Counted from the first letter of the stretch, positions 48,790-60,700 are shown. The stretch is 64,000 nucleotides of DNA from Bacteroidota bacterium (GCA_016713445.1 JADJPB010000004.1:310001-374000), one strand, 5' to 3'. The notes: generated from the sequence alone by a model not told the origin. Program-made: numbers and translations.

Positions 48790-50185
48790 TGAAAAAAGTT
48801 AACTGGGCATCGATAACACAAGTTTATTTCCTCGGAATAGGAGGGATCGGCATGAGTGCGCTTGCTCGTTATTTTTAGCAGAAGGAAAGTTGGTCGCAGG
48901 ATACGATCGTACTTCAACTCCCTTAACGGATACTTTGCGAAAGGAAGGAATGGATATCCATTTTGAGGACGATATAAATCGTGTTCCACCATCGTTTGTT
49001 GATTTGAAGATGAAAGATCAAACATTAGTGGTACTTACGCCGGCTGTTCCACCACATCATACCGAATTAGACTTTTTCAAAAACAAGGAATATCAAATTG
49101 CAAAACGATCGCAGGTGCTGGGATTCATCACTGAGCCACATGTGTGTTATGGTGTTGCAGGCACACATGGAAAAACAACGACATCCTCCATACTCGCTCA
49201 TATTTTAAATACGGCGGGACATAATATCACTGCATTTTTAGGAGGCATCAGCTCAAATTATAAATCCAATCTTCTGTTGGGGAATTCATCAAAGCCAAAG
49301 CATGAGATCGTAGTTGAAGCGGATGAATACGATCGTTCCTTCCTTACGTTATTTCCGGATGCTGCCATCATTACTTCCATGGATGCGGATCATTTAGATA
49401 TTTATGGTAGTCAGGAAGAGATGCATTTAAATTATAAAGCATTTGCTTCTCAGGTTCATCCCAATGGATTTATCATTCAAAAGTCAGGGTTGGAATTGGG
49501 AAATTGTCAGGCTCGTAAAATCACCTACTCTATTTCAGATAACCACGCTCACTATGTTGCTAAAAATATCAAAGTGGTAAATGGAAAATATATTTTCAAT
49601 CTCGTCACTCCGGCATATGTGATTGATGGCCTAGAATTGGGATTGCCGGGTCGACATAACGTAGAGAATGCCGTAGCGGCTTCAGCTTTGGCCATTGAAC
49701 AGGGTGTTGATATGGTTTCATTGAAAGAAGCATTAAAGAGTTATGCGGGTGTGCAACGTCGTTTTGAATATCATGTCCGAAAAGAAAATGTAATTTATGT
49801 GGACGATTATGCTCATCACCCAGAAGAGCTGAAAGCAGCCATCTTATCGGCTCGTGAATTACATCCCGGGAAAAAAATAGCAGCGGCATTTCAACCACAT
49901 CTCTTCACACGTACCCGTGATTTTGTAGATGGATTTGCTGAAAGCTTGAGTTTGTTAGATACATTGTATTTAATGGAAATATATCCGGCTCGCGAATTGC
50001 CCATCAGCGGAATTGATTCGGGAATCATTTTCGAAAAAGTTACTATTCAAGATAAACACAGAGTTACTAAAGAAGAACTCATTGCACATCTTAGAAAAAA
50101 TACACCTCAAGTTTTTTTGACTCTTGGAGCAGGTGATATAGACCAATTAGTTGAACCCTTAAAATCGCTTTTTGAAACAATATGA
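48789..50185 (+). CDS. murC: UDP-MurNAc:L-alanine ligase MurC (one frame break)
   Basis: 465 aa after repair. GTG 48789 overlaps the murG stop (TAGTG). The frame is lost at the T run 48872-48876; one more T reads SALARYFLAEGKLVAGYD. The nucleotide motif GIGGIGMSALA is near residue 20 and the ATP site GTHGKTTT near 124; VVEADEYDRSF and DDYAHHPEELKA follow. Attaches the first stem-peptide residue. Confidence 0.92.
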
Positions 50186-50991
50186 AAACAAAAGTGAACT
50201 TCAAAAAAATATTGACTATTGCCGGCTGGGTAATCTTCTCAGCCAGCATGCTTCTTCTTTTGGGATTTGTAAATCAAAAGCAAGAAGCATTGAAATGTTC
50301 GGAAGTACTGGTGGAAATGAAGGGCGATATGGGTCATGAATTCGTCGATAAAAATGACGTGTTGAAATTGGCGAATAGTAAAGGGAAATTAATTGGGAAA
50401 TCCGTGGGAACCATCAACACTGCATTGTTAGAAAAAATTATTTTATCGAATCCATTCATAGAAGCCGTAGAAGTATATTCAGCGATTGGAGGGGTGTTAC
50501 ATATTGACCTTATTCAAAGAAATCCGATTGTGCGTATCATCAATAAAAATGACGAGCAGTATTATATTGATCAGACAGGCGCATTTATGCCTGTATCAGA
50601 CCGTTATACTCCTCCGGCATTGGTGGCCAATGGATATATCTTTAATACTTACAGTGAAATGAATGTAAATATTGGTGCAACAACGTCTGAAGTTTCATTG
50701 CCGAAAATTCAAAGAACGATTGAGCAAGTCTACGTTCTCGCGCAGTTTTTAGAGACGGATTCTTTCTGGTCGACAAATACTGAACAAATTTATGTGAACG
50801 AATTTCAAGAATTGGAATTGATTCCGCGTGTTGGAGATCACAAAATATTACTGGGAGATACTACCAATTTGAGTGAAAAAATGAACAACCTGATAGCATT
50901 CTATCGTGAAGGATTGAACAAAACAGGTTGGAATAAGTATTCAATCATCAATCTGAAATATAAAAATCAGGTTGTTTGCACAAAAAAATAA
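50182..50991 (+). CDS. ftsQ: Cell division protein FtsQ/DivIB
   Basis: 269 aa. It has a short cytoplasmic N-terminus, one membrane segment (about 11-31), then a periplasmic POTRA-type region and beta domain (VEVYSAIGGVLHIDLIQRNPIVRIIN, YYIDQTGAFMPV). Sequence is poorly conserved but topology and place between murC and ftsA are diagnostic. Start overlaps murC by 4 nt (ATGA). It recruits FtsL and the septal synthase. Confidence 0.9.
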   Translation: MKTKVNFKKILTIAGWVIFSASMLLLLGFVNQKQEALKCSEVLVEMKGDMGHEFVDKNDVLKLANSKGKLIGKSVGTINTALLEKIILSNPFIEAVEVYSAIGGVLHIDLIQRNPIVRIINKNDEQYYIDQTGAFMPVSDRYTPPALVANGYIFNTYSEMNVNIGATTSEVSLPKIQRTIEQVYVLAQFLETDSFWSTNTEQIYVNEFQELELIPRVGDHKILLGDTTNLSEKMNNLIAFYREGLNKTGWNKYSIINLKYKNQVVCTKK

Positions 50992-50997
50992 ATTTTG

Positions 50998-52275
50998 ATG
51001 GAAAATACAGACATCATAGTAGGACTTGATATCGGCACCACGAAAATTGCCGCCATCGTTGGTCGTAGAAACGAACACGGGAAAGTGGAAATTATGGGCA
51101 TGGGACGATCTGAGTCTCTGGGTGTAATGCGCGGAATTGTGGCCAACATCGAGAAAACCGTTATTTCCATTAAAGACGCCGTATTGGAAGCCGAAGCTAA
51201 ATCGGGAGTAGAGATCAGCGACGTGCATGTAGGAATAGCCGGTCAGCATATCAAAAGTATGCAGCACCGCGGGATGATTACACGAACAAGCACTAATGAT
51301 GAGATAAGTCGAATTGATATCGATGCAATCATCAAAGACATGTATAAATTAGCGATGCCTCCTGGCGAAGAAATCATTCATGTAATTCCACAGGAGTTTA
51401 TTGTAGACAATGAGCAAGGAATCAAGGATCCTGTTGGGATGTCTGGAATTCGATTGGAAGCAAATTGTCATATCATCACAGGATTAATAACCGCAGCAAA
51501 TAATATTCAGAAGTGTGTTACCAAATCCGATTTAAAAACGGTAGACATCATTCTTGAACCTCTTGCATCAGCAGAAGCTGTTTTAACAGAAGAAGAAAAG
51601 GAAGCAGGAGTTGTATTGGTAGATATTGGTGGAGGTACTACTGATATTGCCATTTTTCAAGATGGAATTATTCGCCATACCGCTGTGATTCCATTTGGGG
51701 GTAATGTCATTACTGACGATATTAAGGAAGGGTGTTCTATCATTCGAAACCAAGCAGAATTATTAAAAACAAAATTTGGTTCAGCATTAGCGAAACAAAT
51801 GAAGGACAATGAAATTGTTTCAATTCCTGGATTACGTGGTAGAGAGCCTAAAGAAATATCAGTAAAGAATTTAGCCTCTATTATTCAAGCTAGAATGGAG
51901 GAAATCATAGAGAGCGTTTATTACGAAATCAAAAGTTCTGGATTTGAGAAAAAATTGATTGCCGGTATTGTGATTACTGGTGGTGGATCACAACTTAAAC
52001 ATATCACTCAATTGGTAGAATACATAACAGGGATGGATACCCGCATTGGTTACCCCAACGAACATTTGGGTAAAGGCATGGAAGAAGTGAAGAGCCCTAT
52101 GTATGCTACTGGAGTCGGATTGGTGATTAAGGGATTGCAAGATTTGGAAAGAGATCGAAAGCGCCCTGCTAGTACAACAACACAACCTATCTCTAAGAGT
52201 GAATCAAGAAAAAGATGGTGGCAAAATATTTTCTCCAATGAATTCTTAGGAGATGACAAAGACGACCATTTATAA
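50998..52275 (+). CDS. ftsA: Cell division protein FtsA
   Basis: 425-aa actin-like ATPase that tethers FtsZ to the membrane. LDIGTTKIAAIVG (phosphate 1), the 1C subdomain (VHVGIAGQHIKSMQHRGMI), VLVDIGGGTTDIAIF (phosphate 2) and VITGGGSQLK (adenosine motif) are present. The C-terminus is basic and aromatic (RKRWWQNIFSNEF), fitting the membrane-targeting helix. ATG 50998 is preferred to the TTG three bases upstream. Confidence 0.95.
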   Translation: MENTDIIVGLDIGTTKIAAIVGRRNEHGKVEIMGMGRSESLGVMRGIVANIEKTVISIKDAVLEAEAKSGVEISDVHVGIAGQHIKSMQHRGMITRTSTNDEISRIDIDAIIKDMYKLAMPPGEEIIHVIPQEFIVDNEQGIKDPVGMSGIRLEANCHIITGLITAANNIQKCVTKSDLKTVDIILEPLASAEAVLTEEEKEAGVVLVDIGGGTTDIAIFQDGIIRHTAVIPFGGNVITDDIKEGCSIIRNQAELLKTKFGSALAKQMKDNEIVSIPGLRGREPKEISVKNLASIIQARMEEIIESVYYEIKSSGFEKKLIAGIVITGGGSQLKHITQLVEYITGMDTRIGYPNEHLGKGMEEVKSPMYATGVGLVIKGLQDLERDRKRPASTTTQPISKSESRKRWWQNIFSNEFLGDDKDDHL

Positions 52276-52322
52276 TATATAAAAATTCAAACAAACCTGC
52301 TAAAAACATAAAACACATAATC

Positions 52323-53991
52323 ATGAATCAGCAAGAATTTCCCACCCATCGCGAAGGATCGCGATCCAATCTGATCCAATTCGACATGAACCAAGAGGAA
52401 GCATCTATCATCAAAGTGATCGGTGTAGGTGGTGGCGGTAGCAATGCCGTTAACCATATGTATCGTCTCGGAATTAAAGGAGTTGATTTTTTAGTTTGTA
52501 ACACAGATGCTCAAGCTTTAGAAATAAGCCCCGTTCCGTTTAAGATGCAATTGGGGCCTAACCTGACCAAAGGTAGAGGCGCTGGTGCCATTCCAGAGGT
52601 AGGAAAAAATGCAGCGATCGAAAATGTGGATGAATTGAAATCACTTTTAGGAAAAGGTACGCGTATGGCATTTATCACCGCTGGAATGGGTGGTGGTACA
52701 GGTACAGGTGCCGCGCCGATTATTGCCGGGATAGCTCGTGAGATGGGCATCTTGACGATTGGTATTGCCACTATTCCATTTGGATTCGAAGGGCGAAAGC
52801 GTAAACAGCAAGCAGAATTAGGTATCGAAGAATTGAAGAAGAATGTAGATGCGTTGCTGATAATTTGTAATGATAAATTACGTGAGATCCATGGAAACTT
52901 ACAATTACGTGAAGCTTTCGGTCATGCAGATGATATTTTAACAACCGCTGCAAAAAGTATTGCAGAGATTATTACGAATACAATGCACCTGAATGTTGAC
53001 TTTGCGGATATAGAAACTGTTATGAAAGATAGTGGTGTAGCCATCATGGGCTCTGCGCACGCTGAAGGCGATAATCGTGCAGTGCGAGCAGCAGAAGCAG
53101 CATTGGATTCTCCATTGTTAAATGATAATGTAATAGAAGGAGCAAATTATATTTTGTTGAGCATCACCAGCGGTCATAATGAAGTGACGATGGATGAAGT
53201 AGGAGAAATCAACGATTACATTCAAGCACAAGCAGGTCAGACGGCTGAAATTATTTTGGGATTAGGACACGATCCTTCTTTAGGGGATAAAGTTTCGGTG
53301 ACGGTGATTGCCACTGGATTCAAAACCGGAGAACAGAAACTAGCAGAAGTAAAACGTCCTGATGTAATTATTCATAAATTAGTTGAGACGGTAGAGCCAA
53401 CTCCAACGCCATCTTCGGTTGTTGCTGAAATAAAAAACGTAGTTGAAGAAAAGCTGGAAGTTGACAATGATCTTTCTGAGCCGTTTGTATTCATTCGTGA
53501 GGATGTAGGCTTTGAGGAAGCGAATGATTATTCATTTGCGTTCTCAGATCAGGCTGACATGAGCATGGATCCTGAAACCGGAATGATTGAAATTGATTTT
53601 CCGTCTCCTTCAGAGGAGCCATATATTAAAACGGTGCAATCTTCTACTCCTCCCGTAGTAGAGGCGAATGATACCCCGTAATTCGTCACGAATTAAACCA
53701 AGAATCTGTAAAGAGTACATCATCCGCTTCGAGCAAAAGAATCAAGAAGATGAAATGTATCAACGTTCTTGGGATCGTATTATGCGATTGAAAGAAGCTG
53801 GTTTGAGACATAATTCTCCAAGTGGTTTGGCTGAGATGGAAAAGGAGCCTGCGTTCAAAAGAAGAAACGTGAAATTGGAAAATACTCCTGCTTCTTCAGA
53901 TAGCAATGTGAGTCGTTATACACTTTCAATTGACGAGAATAAACCAGAAATCAGACCAAACAATCCTTTCTTACACGATCGTGTAGATTAA
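52323..53991 (+). CDS. ftsZ: Cell division protein FtsZ (two frame breaks in the linker)
   Basis: 556 aa after repair; tubulin-like GTPase forming the Z ring. GVGGGGSNAVN is near 34-44 and the tubulin signature GGGTGTG at 123-129. The globular part is intact; the frame is lost in the acidic linker at CCCC 53674-53677 and again at AAAA 53735-53738. With one base added at each, it reads TPVIRHELNQES and then NQEDEMYQRSWDRIMRL, continuing to the conserved Bacteroidota tail NNPFLHDRVD. The tail would otherwise look like a separate small gene (53668-53991). A TCGCGA-N4-TCGCGA element lies inside codons 9-14. Confidence 0.93.
52349..52364. repeat. TCGCGA-N4-TCGCGA element, copy 5, inside ftsZ
   Basis: Hexamers separated by AGGA, encoding part of REGSRS in the non-conserved N-terminal extension of FtsZ. 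Confidence 0.7.
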
Positions 53992-54001
53992 TACTAACTG
54001 T

Positions 54002-54448
54002 ATGAGTTTAGAGCAATCCATTATGGCGGATTTAAAAGCCGCTATGTTAGCTAAGAATGAAGCTGGACTCCGAGCTATCCGTGCTATAAAGTCGGCGATC
54101 TTGTTGGCAAAGACTAGCGCAGGTGGTAAGGAGTTGAGCAGTGAAGACGAAGTAAAGATGTTGCAAAAATTAGTAAAGCAACGTCAGGAGTCTATCTCCA
54201 TTTATGAAACCCAACAACGGGAAGACTTGGCAGCTCCAGAACGCGAAGAAGTTGCCATCATCTCAAAATATTTACCAGAGATGATGAGTGAAGAAGATGT
54301 TCGAAAAGCTGTGCAAGGAGCCATAGAACAAACTGGTGCAAAATCACCCGCCGAGATGGGTAAAGTGATGGGTCTGGTTACAAAAGCCCTAGCTGGAAAA
54401 GCCGATAATAAAATGGTTTCTGCTATAGTAAAAGAATTATTGAGTTAA
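54002..54448 (+). CDS. GatB/YqeY domain-containing protein
   Basis: A 148-aa helical protein. The family's core is visible: MLAKNEAGLRAIRAIKSAIL, KMLQKLVKQRQESISIYETQQREDLAAPEREEVAIISKYLPEMMSEEDV and AEMGKVMGLVTKALAGKADNKMVSAIVKELL. It is related to the tail domain of amidotransferase subunit GatB, which contacts tRNA; the role of free-standing YqeY is not settled. It is located 10 nt after ftsZ and followed by a terminator, so it closes the dcw transcript. Confidence 0.92.
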   Translation: MSLEQSIMADLKAAMLAKNEAGLRAIRAIKSAILLAKTSAGGKELSSEDEVKMLQKLVKQRQESISIYETQQREDLAAPEREEVAIISKYLPEMMSEEDVRKAVQGAIEQTGAKSPAEMGKVMGLVTKALAGKADNKMVSAIVKELLS

Positions 54449-54480
54449 TACTAATTCCTAGTCCCATATATTTATTCCCA

Positions 54481-54510
54481 AAGCCCGAGCCTGTAAGTTC
54501 GGGTTTTTTT
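54481..54510 (+). terminator. Terminator of the dcw cluster
   Basis: An imperfect stem AGCCCGA / TTCGGGT is followed by seven T, 32 bp after the yqeY stop. Confidence 0.8.
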
Positions 54511-54784
54511 AGGTGGGTATCTAATAATTGTTGTGCAAGCTTTCGTATCTATAACTCGTTAGTGTTTTAAGAAATATTTTTTTTCAACTTTTGTAACCTT
54601 TCTTTGATCAGCCCGTATGACCTAGCTTCCTTCGGTTAGGAGAAAGGTAATTTCCAAAGAAATTTTGATCAAACTTTGACTTGAATAAACCTTTTTTTTA
54701 TTGATTGGGTAATTTGAAACTAATCTTATATGTTTTTCGTAAGAAATTAAGTAAAAATGTCCCACGACATCAAAACCGATTAAA
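54511..54784. other. Leader region of the giant PKD gene
   Basis: Together with the terminator this is a 336-bp spacer. CCTTTCT (54597-54603) and AGAAAGG (54641-54647) can pair around an inner CCTA/TAGG, giving a possible leader hairpin. No perfect promoter is seen; TAATTTG near 54708-54714 is one base short of the -7 consensus. Confidence 0.4.
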
Positions 54785-57700
54785 ATGTTTCGAAGTTTTA
54801 GAAATTTGAAAATTGTAGGAGTCGCCTTGATTCTCCTTTGTTGCTTCTCGCAAGCAGCAAGAGCTCAAGCTCCCACAGCAGCATTTGATGCAAATGATAC
54901 CATTGTTTGTGTTGGAAATGTTATTTCGTTCACAGATATGTCAATCCCCGGAGGTGTTGCCATCACAGGATGGAACTGGACTTTTGGTGATGGCGGTTCA
55001 TCTGCATCGCAAAACCCAACTTATTCTTATGCTATAGGAGGAAATTACAATGTGCAATTAATTGTAACGGATGCTAATGGTTTGAAGGATACAGTCACGC
55101 ATATTATATATGTTTTAATAGCCCAAGCGGTAAATAATGTAGTGCGAATCTGTTCTCCACAAACTTCAACGACCATCTTTGCTATCGATCCGAACATAAC
55201 AGGTGTAACAGGAACCTGGTTTACTTCTTCTTCCGGAACCATCGCATCACCGAACAACGATACCACTGTTATCTCGAATTTAATAAGCGGAACTTATCTT
55301 TTCTTTTGGGTAGTTTCAGATGGAACATGTAGCGATGCAGATCAGGTAACAGTTATTGTAGACCAACCTGTAGTAGTAAGTGCAGGTCCCGATCAAAATA
55401 TTTGTTCGACGCCCGGTACAGCTACTATGGCTGCTTCGAACCCAGCTCCAGGAACAGGACTTTGGACAACAACAAGTGCTGCTATCATTTCAAATCCAGT
55501 GAATAGAAATACAACCATCACAGGTTTAACAAGTCCAGGTACTTATACATTTATATGGACGGTAACTAACGGTGCTTGCGTAGATAGAGATACGATGAAT
55601 ATCATCGTGACGAATCCAGTAGTTTCTTCTGCGGGTCCTGATCAAGCAGTTTGTGCATCACCGGGAACAGCAACATTAGCAGGGTCAAATCCATCTCCAG
55701 GTACTGGATTGTGGACGACCACTTCATCTGCTATTATCGCAAATCCTTCAAGTGCTTCTTCTGCTGTAAGTGGACTCACAAGTACTGGAACGTATACTTT
55801 TATTTGGACCGTGACCAATGGTGCTTGCGTTAATCGCGATACCATGATGATTACAGTAAGTACTGCCATCAATGCAAATGCAGGAAACAATCAACAAATA
55901 TGTACCTCTACAGGTTCTGGATTATTGAGTGGAAATAATCCTTCACCCGGAACCGGTGTTTGGACTGCATTAAATGGCGGAACGATTACTAATCCTAATA
56001 ATAACGTAACAACAGTTTCAGGATTATCCACCTCCGGTTTTTATAATTTCGTTTGGACCATCACGAATGGCCCTTGCGTTTCTAGAGATACCGTCGTGTT
56101 TATCGTTCGAGATCCGGTAATAGCTAATGCTGGCCCCAATCAACAATTGTGTAATGTAACCACCGCCACGTTATCTGGAAATAGTCCGGCTCCGGGAACT
56201 GCTCTGTGGACAACCACAGGCGGGGCAACCATTGCTACACCAACTTCTGCTACAACAACTGTAAATGGATTGGTGGTTGGACAAAACACCTTTATATATA
56301 CAACTACTTACGGAGCTTGTGTAAGCAGAGATACTATTATCATAACAGTGGATGCATTCGTGATTGCTAACGCCGGTCCCGACATCCAGATTTGTGAATC
56401 ACAAACTTCTGTAACAATGGCAGGAAATAATCCCGCTCCTGGAACCGGAGTGTGGACCGCATTAAACGGAGGTACGATTACTACGCCTTCAAGTCCAATA
56501 ACTACAATCACTGCTCTTACTCCAGGAAATCATTCCTTCGTTTGGACTATCACGAACGGATCATGTATCAGTAGAGATACGATGCGCGTGACCGTGAATG
56601 TTCAAATTCCTAGTAATGCAGGATTAGATCAACAAATTTGCCAAGGGAGTACAGCAAGTCTTTCAGGAAACAATCCTATACCAGCAACCGGATTATGGAC
56701 AACACCATCTTCAGCAATCATTGCTACTCCTTCAAGTCCAAATACAGTAGTAAGTGGATTGACTAACGCTGGTGTCTATGTGTTTGTTTGGACGGTAACC
56801 AATGGTGCTTGTGTACTTCGTGATACTGTTCGAATCACTGTCGATTCAGCAGTAGTGGCGAATGCAGGTCCCGATCAAAGTTTATGCGCGGTTACTACAT
56901 CAACATTATCAGGTAATAATGCAGCACCTGGAGCTGGAGTTTGGACTTCATTAGGATCAGCGCTCATAACAAATGTGAACTTAGCAAATAGCGGTGTTAC
57001 GAATTTAGTTGTAGGAAATAATTCTTTTGTTTGCACAATTACCAATGGAAATTGTATTAGTAGAGATACCATTACTATTTTAGTAAGCACTTTAATCGTT
57101 TCTAATGCAGGTGGCGATCAACAGATTTGTGCTAGTTTAGCTACTGCAACGTTATGGAAATTCTCCTGCACCAGGAAGCGGAACATGGACAACAACTTCT
57201 TCTGCTATCATCGCGAATCCATCGAATCCATCTACCACCGTGAGTGGATTAAGCGCAGCCGGAAATTATAATTTTATTTGGACGATCACTAACGGTGCTT
57301 GCGTAAGCAGAGATACGGTTCGAATTACAGTAACTGCCAACGTAATTGCAAATGCCGGACCCGATCAAAATCTTTGTAATGTAACCATTGCTACGTTGAG
57401 CGGAAATGCTGCAGCGCCAGGAACTGGTCTTTGGACTTCAACAACGGGCGGTACTATAACAGCTAATACTAATCCGAATTCAGGAGTGACTGGGCTTGTT
57501 GTCGGCACCAACACATTTGTTTGGACTATCACCAATGGCGCTTGTGTCACTAGCGATACCGTCAATATAATTATTGATAATTTAATCGTTGCCAATGCAG
57601 GTACCGATCAACAGATTTGTGCTAGTTTAGCTACTGCAACGTTAAGTGGAAATTCTCCTGCACCAGGAAGCGGAACATGGACAACAACTTCTTCTGCTAT

Positions 57701-60700
57701 CATCGCGAATCCATCGAATCCATCTACCACCGTGAGTGGATTAAGCGCAGCCGGAAATTATAATTTTATTTGGACGATCACTAACGGTGCTTGTGTAAGC
57801 AGAGATACGGTTCGAATTACAGTAACTGCCAACGTAATTGCAAATGCCGGACCTGATCAAAATCTTTGTAATGTAACCATTGCTACGTTGAGCGGAAATG
57901 CTGCAGCGCCAGGAACTGGTCTTTGGACTTCAACAACGGGCGGTACTATAACAGCTAATACTAATCCGAATTCAGGAGTGACTGGGCTTGTTGTCGGCAC
58001 CAACACATTTGTTTGGACCATCACCAATGGCGCTTGCGTTACTAATGATACCGTAAATATTATTATTGACAATTTAATCGTTGCTAATGCTGGTGCCGAT
58101 CAACAGATTTGTTTAGGAAGTACCATAACCCTATCTGGAAATTCTTCGGGTAGCGGAACCGGAACCTGGACAGCGCTCAATGGCGGAACGTTTTCAAATG
58201 TAAACGCGCCCAACACTACGGTCTCAGGTTTAGTCGCTGCAGGTAGTTATTCTTTCGTATGGACGATCACCAACGGATCTTGTGTTTCTCGAGATACGGT
58301 GGTCATTACCTTAAATCAAACTGTTGTTGCGAATGCAGGCAGCGATCAAAATTTATGTAACGTAAATACAACTACTCTTAATGGAAATGCTGCAGCACCA
58401 GGTGTCGGTACTTGGACTACCACTTCATCTGCAAGTGTTGTGAGTCCTTCTTCACCTAATTCAGTGGTGAATGGATTGGCTACAGGATCTTACACTTTTG
58501 TTTGGACGATTGTGAATGGAACTTGTACTACGAGTGATACTGTAATTATTAATGTAGATTCATTAGTGGTTGCGAATGCAGGAGTTGATCAATCGGTTTG
58601 CGTAGGAGGAACAGTTTCTTTACCCGGAAATAATCCAACACCTGGAGCAGGACAATGGACTACTTCAAGTGGAGCTATCATTGCGAATCCGAATACCGTC
58701 AATACTACTGTCAGCGGGTTAAATACTTTTGGCAGTTATTCATTTGTATGGACCGTCACGAATGGAACTTGTACAAGTTCGGATACAGTTTTAATTCAAG
58801 TAGATTCAGCTGAAACAGCAATCGCCGGACCCGACCAAAATCTATGTGAAATTTTTAACGGCACCTTAAATGCAAACACGCCTCTTACTAGTGTAGGAGC
58901 ATGGACAAGCTTGGGAACTGCAACGGTTACTTCACCTACTAGTGCAAACTCTGCGGTGAGTAATTTAGTGAATGGCAGTAATGCTTTTGTTTGGTCAATT
59001 ACTAATGGCGGATGTACAAGTAGTGACACAACTATTATTTTTGTTGATTCAATCATCACAGCGAATGCAGGAGTTGATCAACAAGCATGTGCTTCTGCAG
59101 CTGTTGCTCTTTCTGCGAACAACGCAGGAAGTGGAATAGGTACGTGGACCGCTTTAGGTGCTGCAATTGTCGATAATCCTTCAAACCCATCTACAACAGT
59201 AAGTAATTTACAAGTTGGAATAAATTCATTTGTGTGGACCATTACAAATGGAGCTTGTACCAGTTCAGATACCGTTGATATTTCAATTTCTTCATTGCCG
59301 GTTGCAGATGCAGGAGTGGATCAGTTTGTGCCAACAGGAACCTTCGTGATTTTAGGAGGATTTCCAGCTGCCACAGGTGGTACAGCTCCCTATACTTTTG
59401 AGTGGAATCCTGGAATAACATTAAGCGACAGTTTAACATCCAATCCTTTCGTGATCGCTACGGTCACAACTACCTTTGTACTAACGGTAACGGATAGCCT
59501 CGGTTGTACAAGTACTGCATCAATAACTATTTGGGTAAATGATCCACCCATCGTTGTGGATGATACGGTCTCTACAGGAGAAGATACAACGGTTGTCGTT
59601 TTTGTTTTAAATAATGATTCAGATCCAAATAATAATATCGATACAAATGCACTAGGTGTATTACAAGGTCCATTTAATGGCAGCGTTGTAATAGGTCCAG
59701 GTGGAACAATTATTTATACACCCAATCCGAATTTCTACGGAATGGATTCTATCTTGTATATTATTTGCGACGATGGAATGCCAGTGTATTGTGATTCGGC
59801 ATGGATCATTATTACAGTCAATCCTGTTAACGATGCACCATTAGCAGTAGATGATTACGCAACTACACCCGAAGATTCGTGTATTCAAATTGCCATCCTG
59901 GCCAATGATACCGATGTAGAAAATATGATTGACTTAACTACATTAGTCATTCTCTCGGGCCCATCTAATGGAACCTTTGTTTTAGATCCATTAACTGGAA
60001 TTTTAACATATTGCCCCGACTCTAACTTCAATGGAATGGATACATTGATTTATGCAATTTGTGATTCAGGATATCCAGCACCTGGTTTATGCGATACAGC
60101 ACTTGTGATCATTACCATTACGCCTGTAAATGATTTGCCCGTTGCGCAAGTTGATACTGCCATTGTTTGTGGAGGTGATGTAGCCATTGTAGATGTTCGA
60201 AATAATGATTTTGATGTAGAAGGAGACACGCTTTCGGTTTCTGTTTATGCGCAAGGAAGTCAAGGATTAGCCAGTGTAGGTTTAAATAATGAAATCATTT
60301 ATGCGGCAAATTTTACGGCCAGTGGATGGGATAGTTTACTATATGTTGTTTGTGATCAACAAACTCCTGCAGGATGCGATACCTCCTGGTTATACATCTA
60401 TATTCATCCATTGCCACAGGTTACCTCTGTAGTTACTCCTGTGCTTTGTGGAGGAGATAGCATAGGCGCTATTGATATTACATTATCTCCGACAGGAACT
60501 TATAATTTCACTTGGTCGAATGGAAGTACAGACGAAGATGTGGATAGCTTAACAATCGGAATTTATACTGTCGTCATCCTCGACTCTAACGGTTGCGTAT
60601 TAACGTATTTAGATACGGTTCCAGGGCCACAGTTTGCGCTTTCTGGCACGATCACATCTCAAGATGTATTGTGCTTTGGTGACGATAACGGTACCATTGA

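Noticed and set aside
2785..57271. Programmed ribosomal frameshifting as the cause of split genes
   Set aside because: Too many unrelated genes, different homopolymers, both directions, and no shared slippery site with downstream structure.
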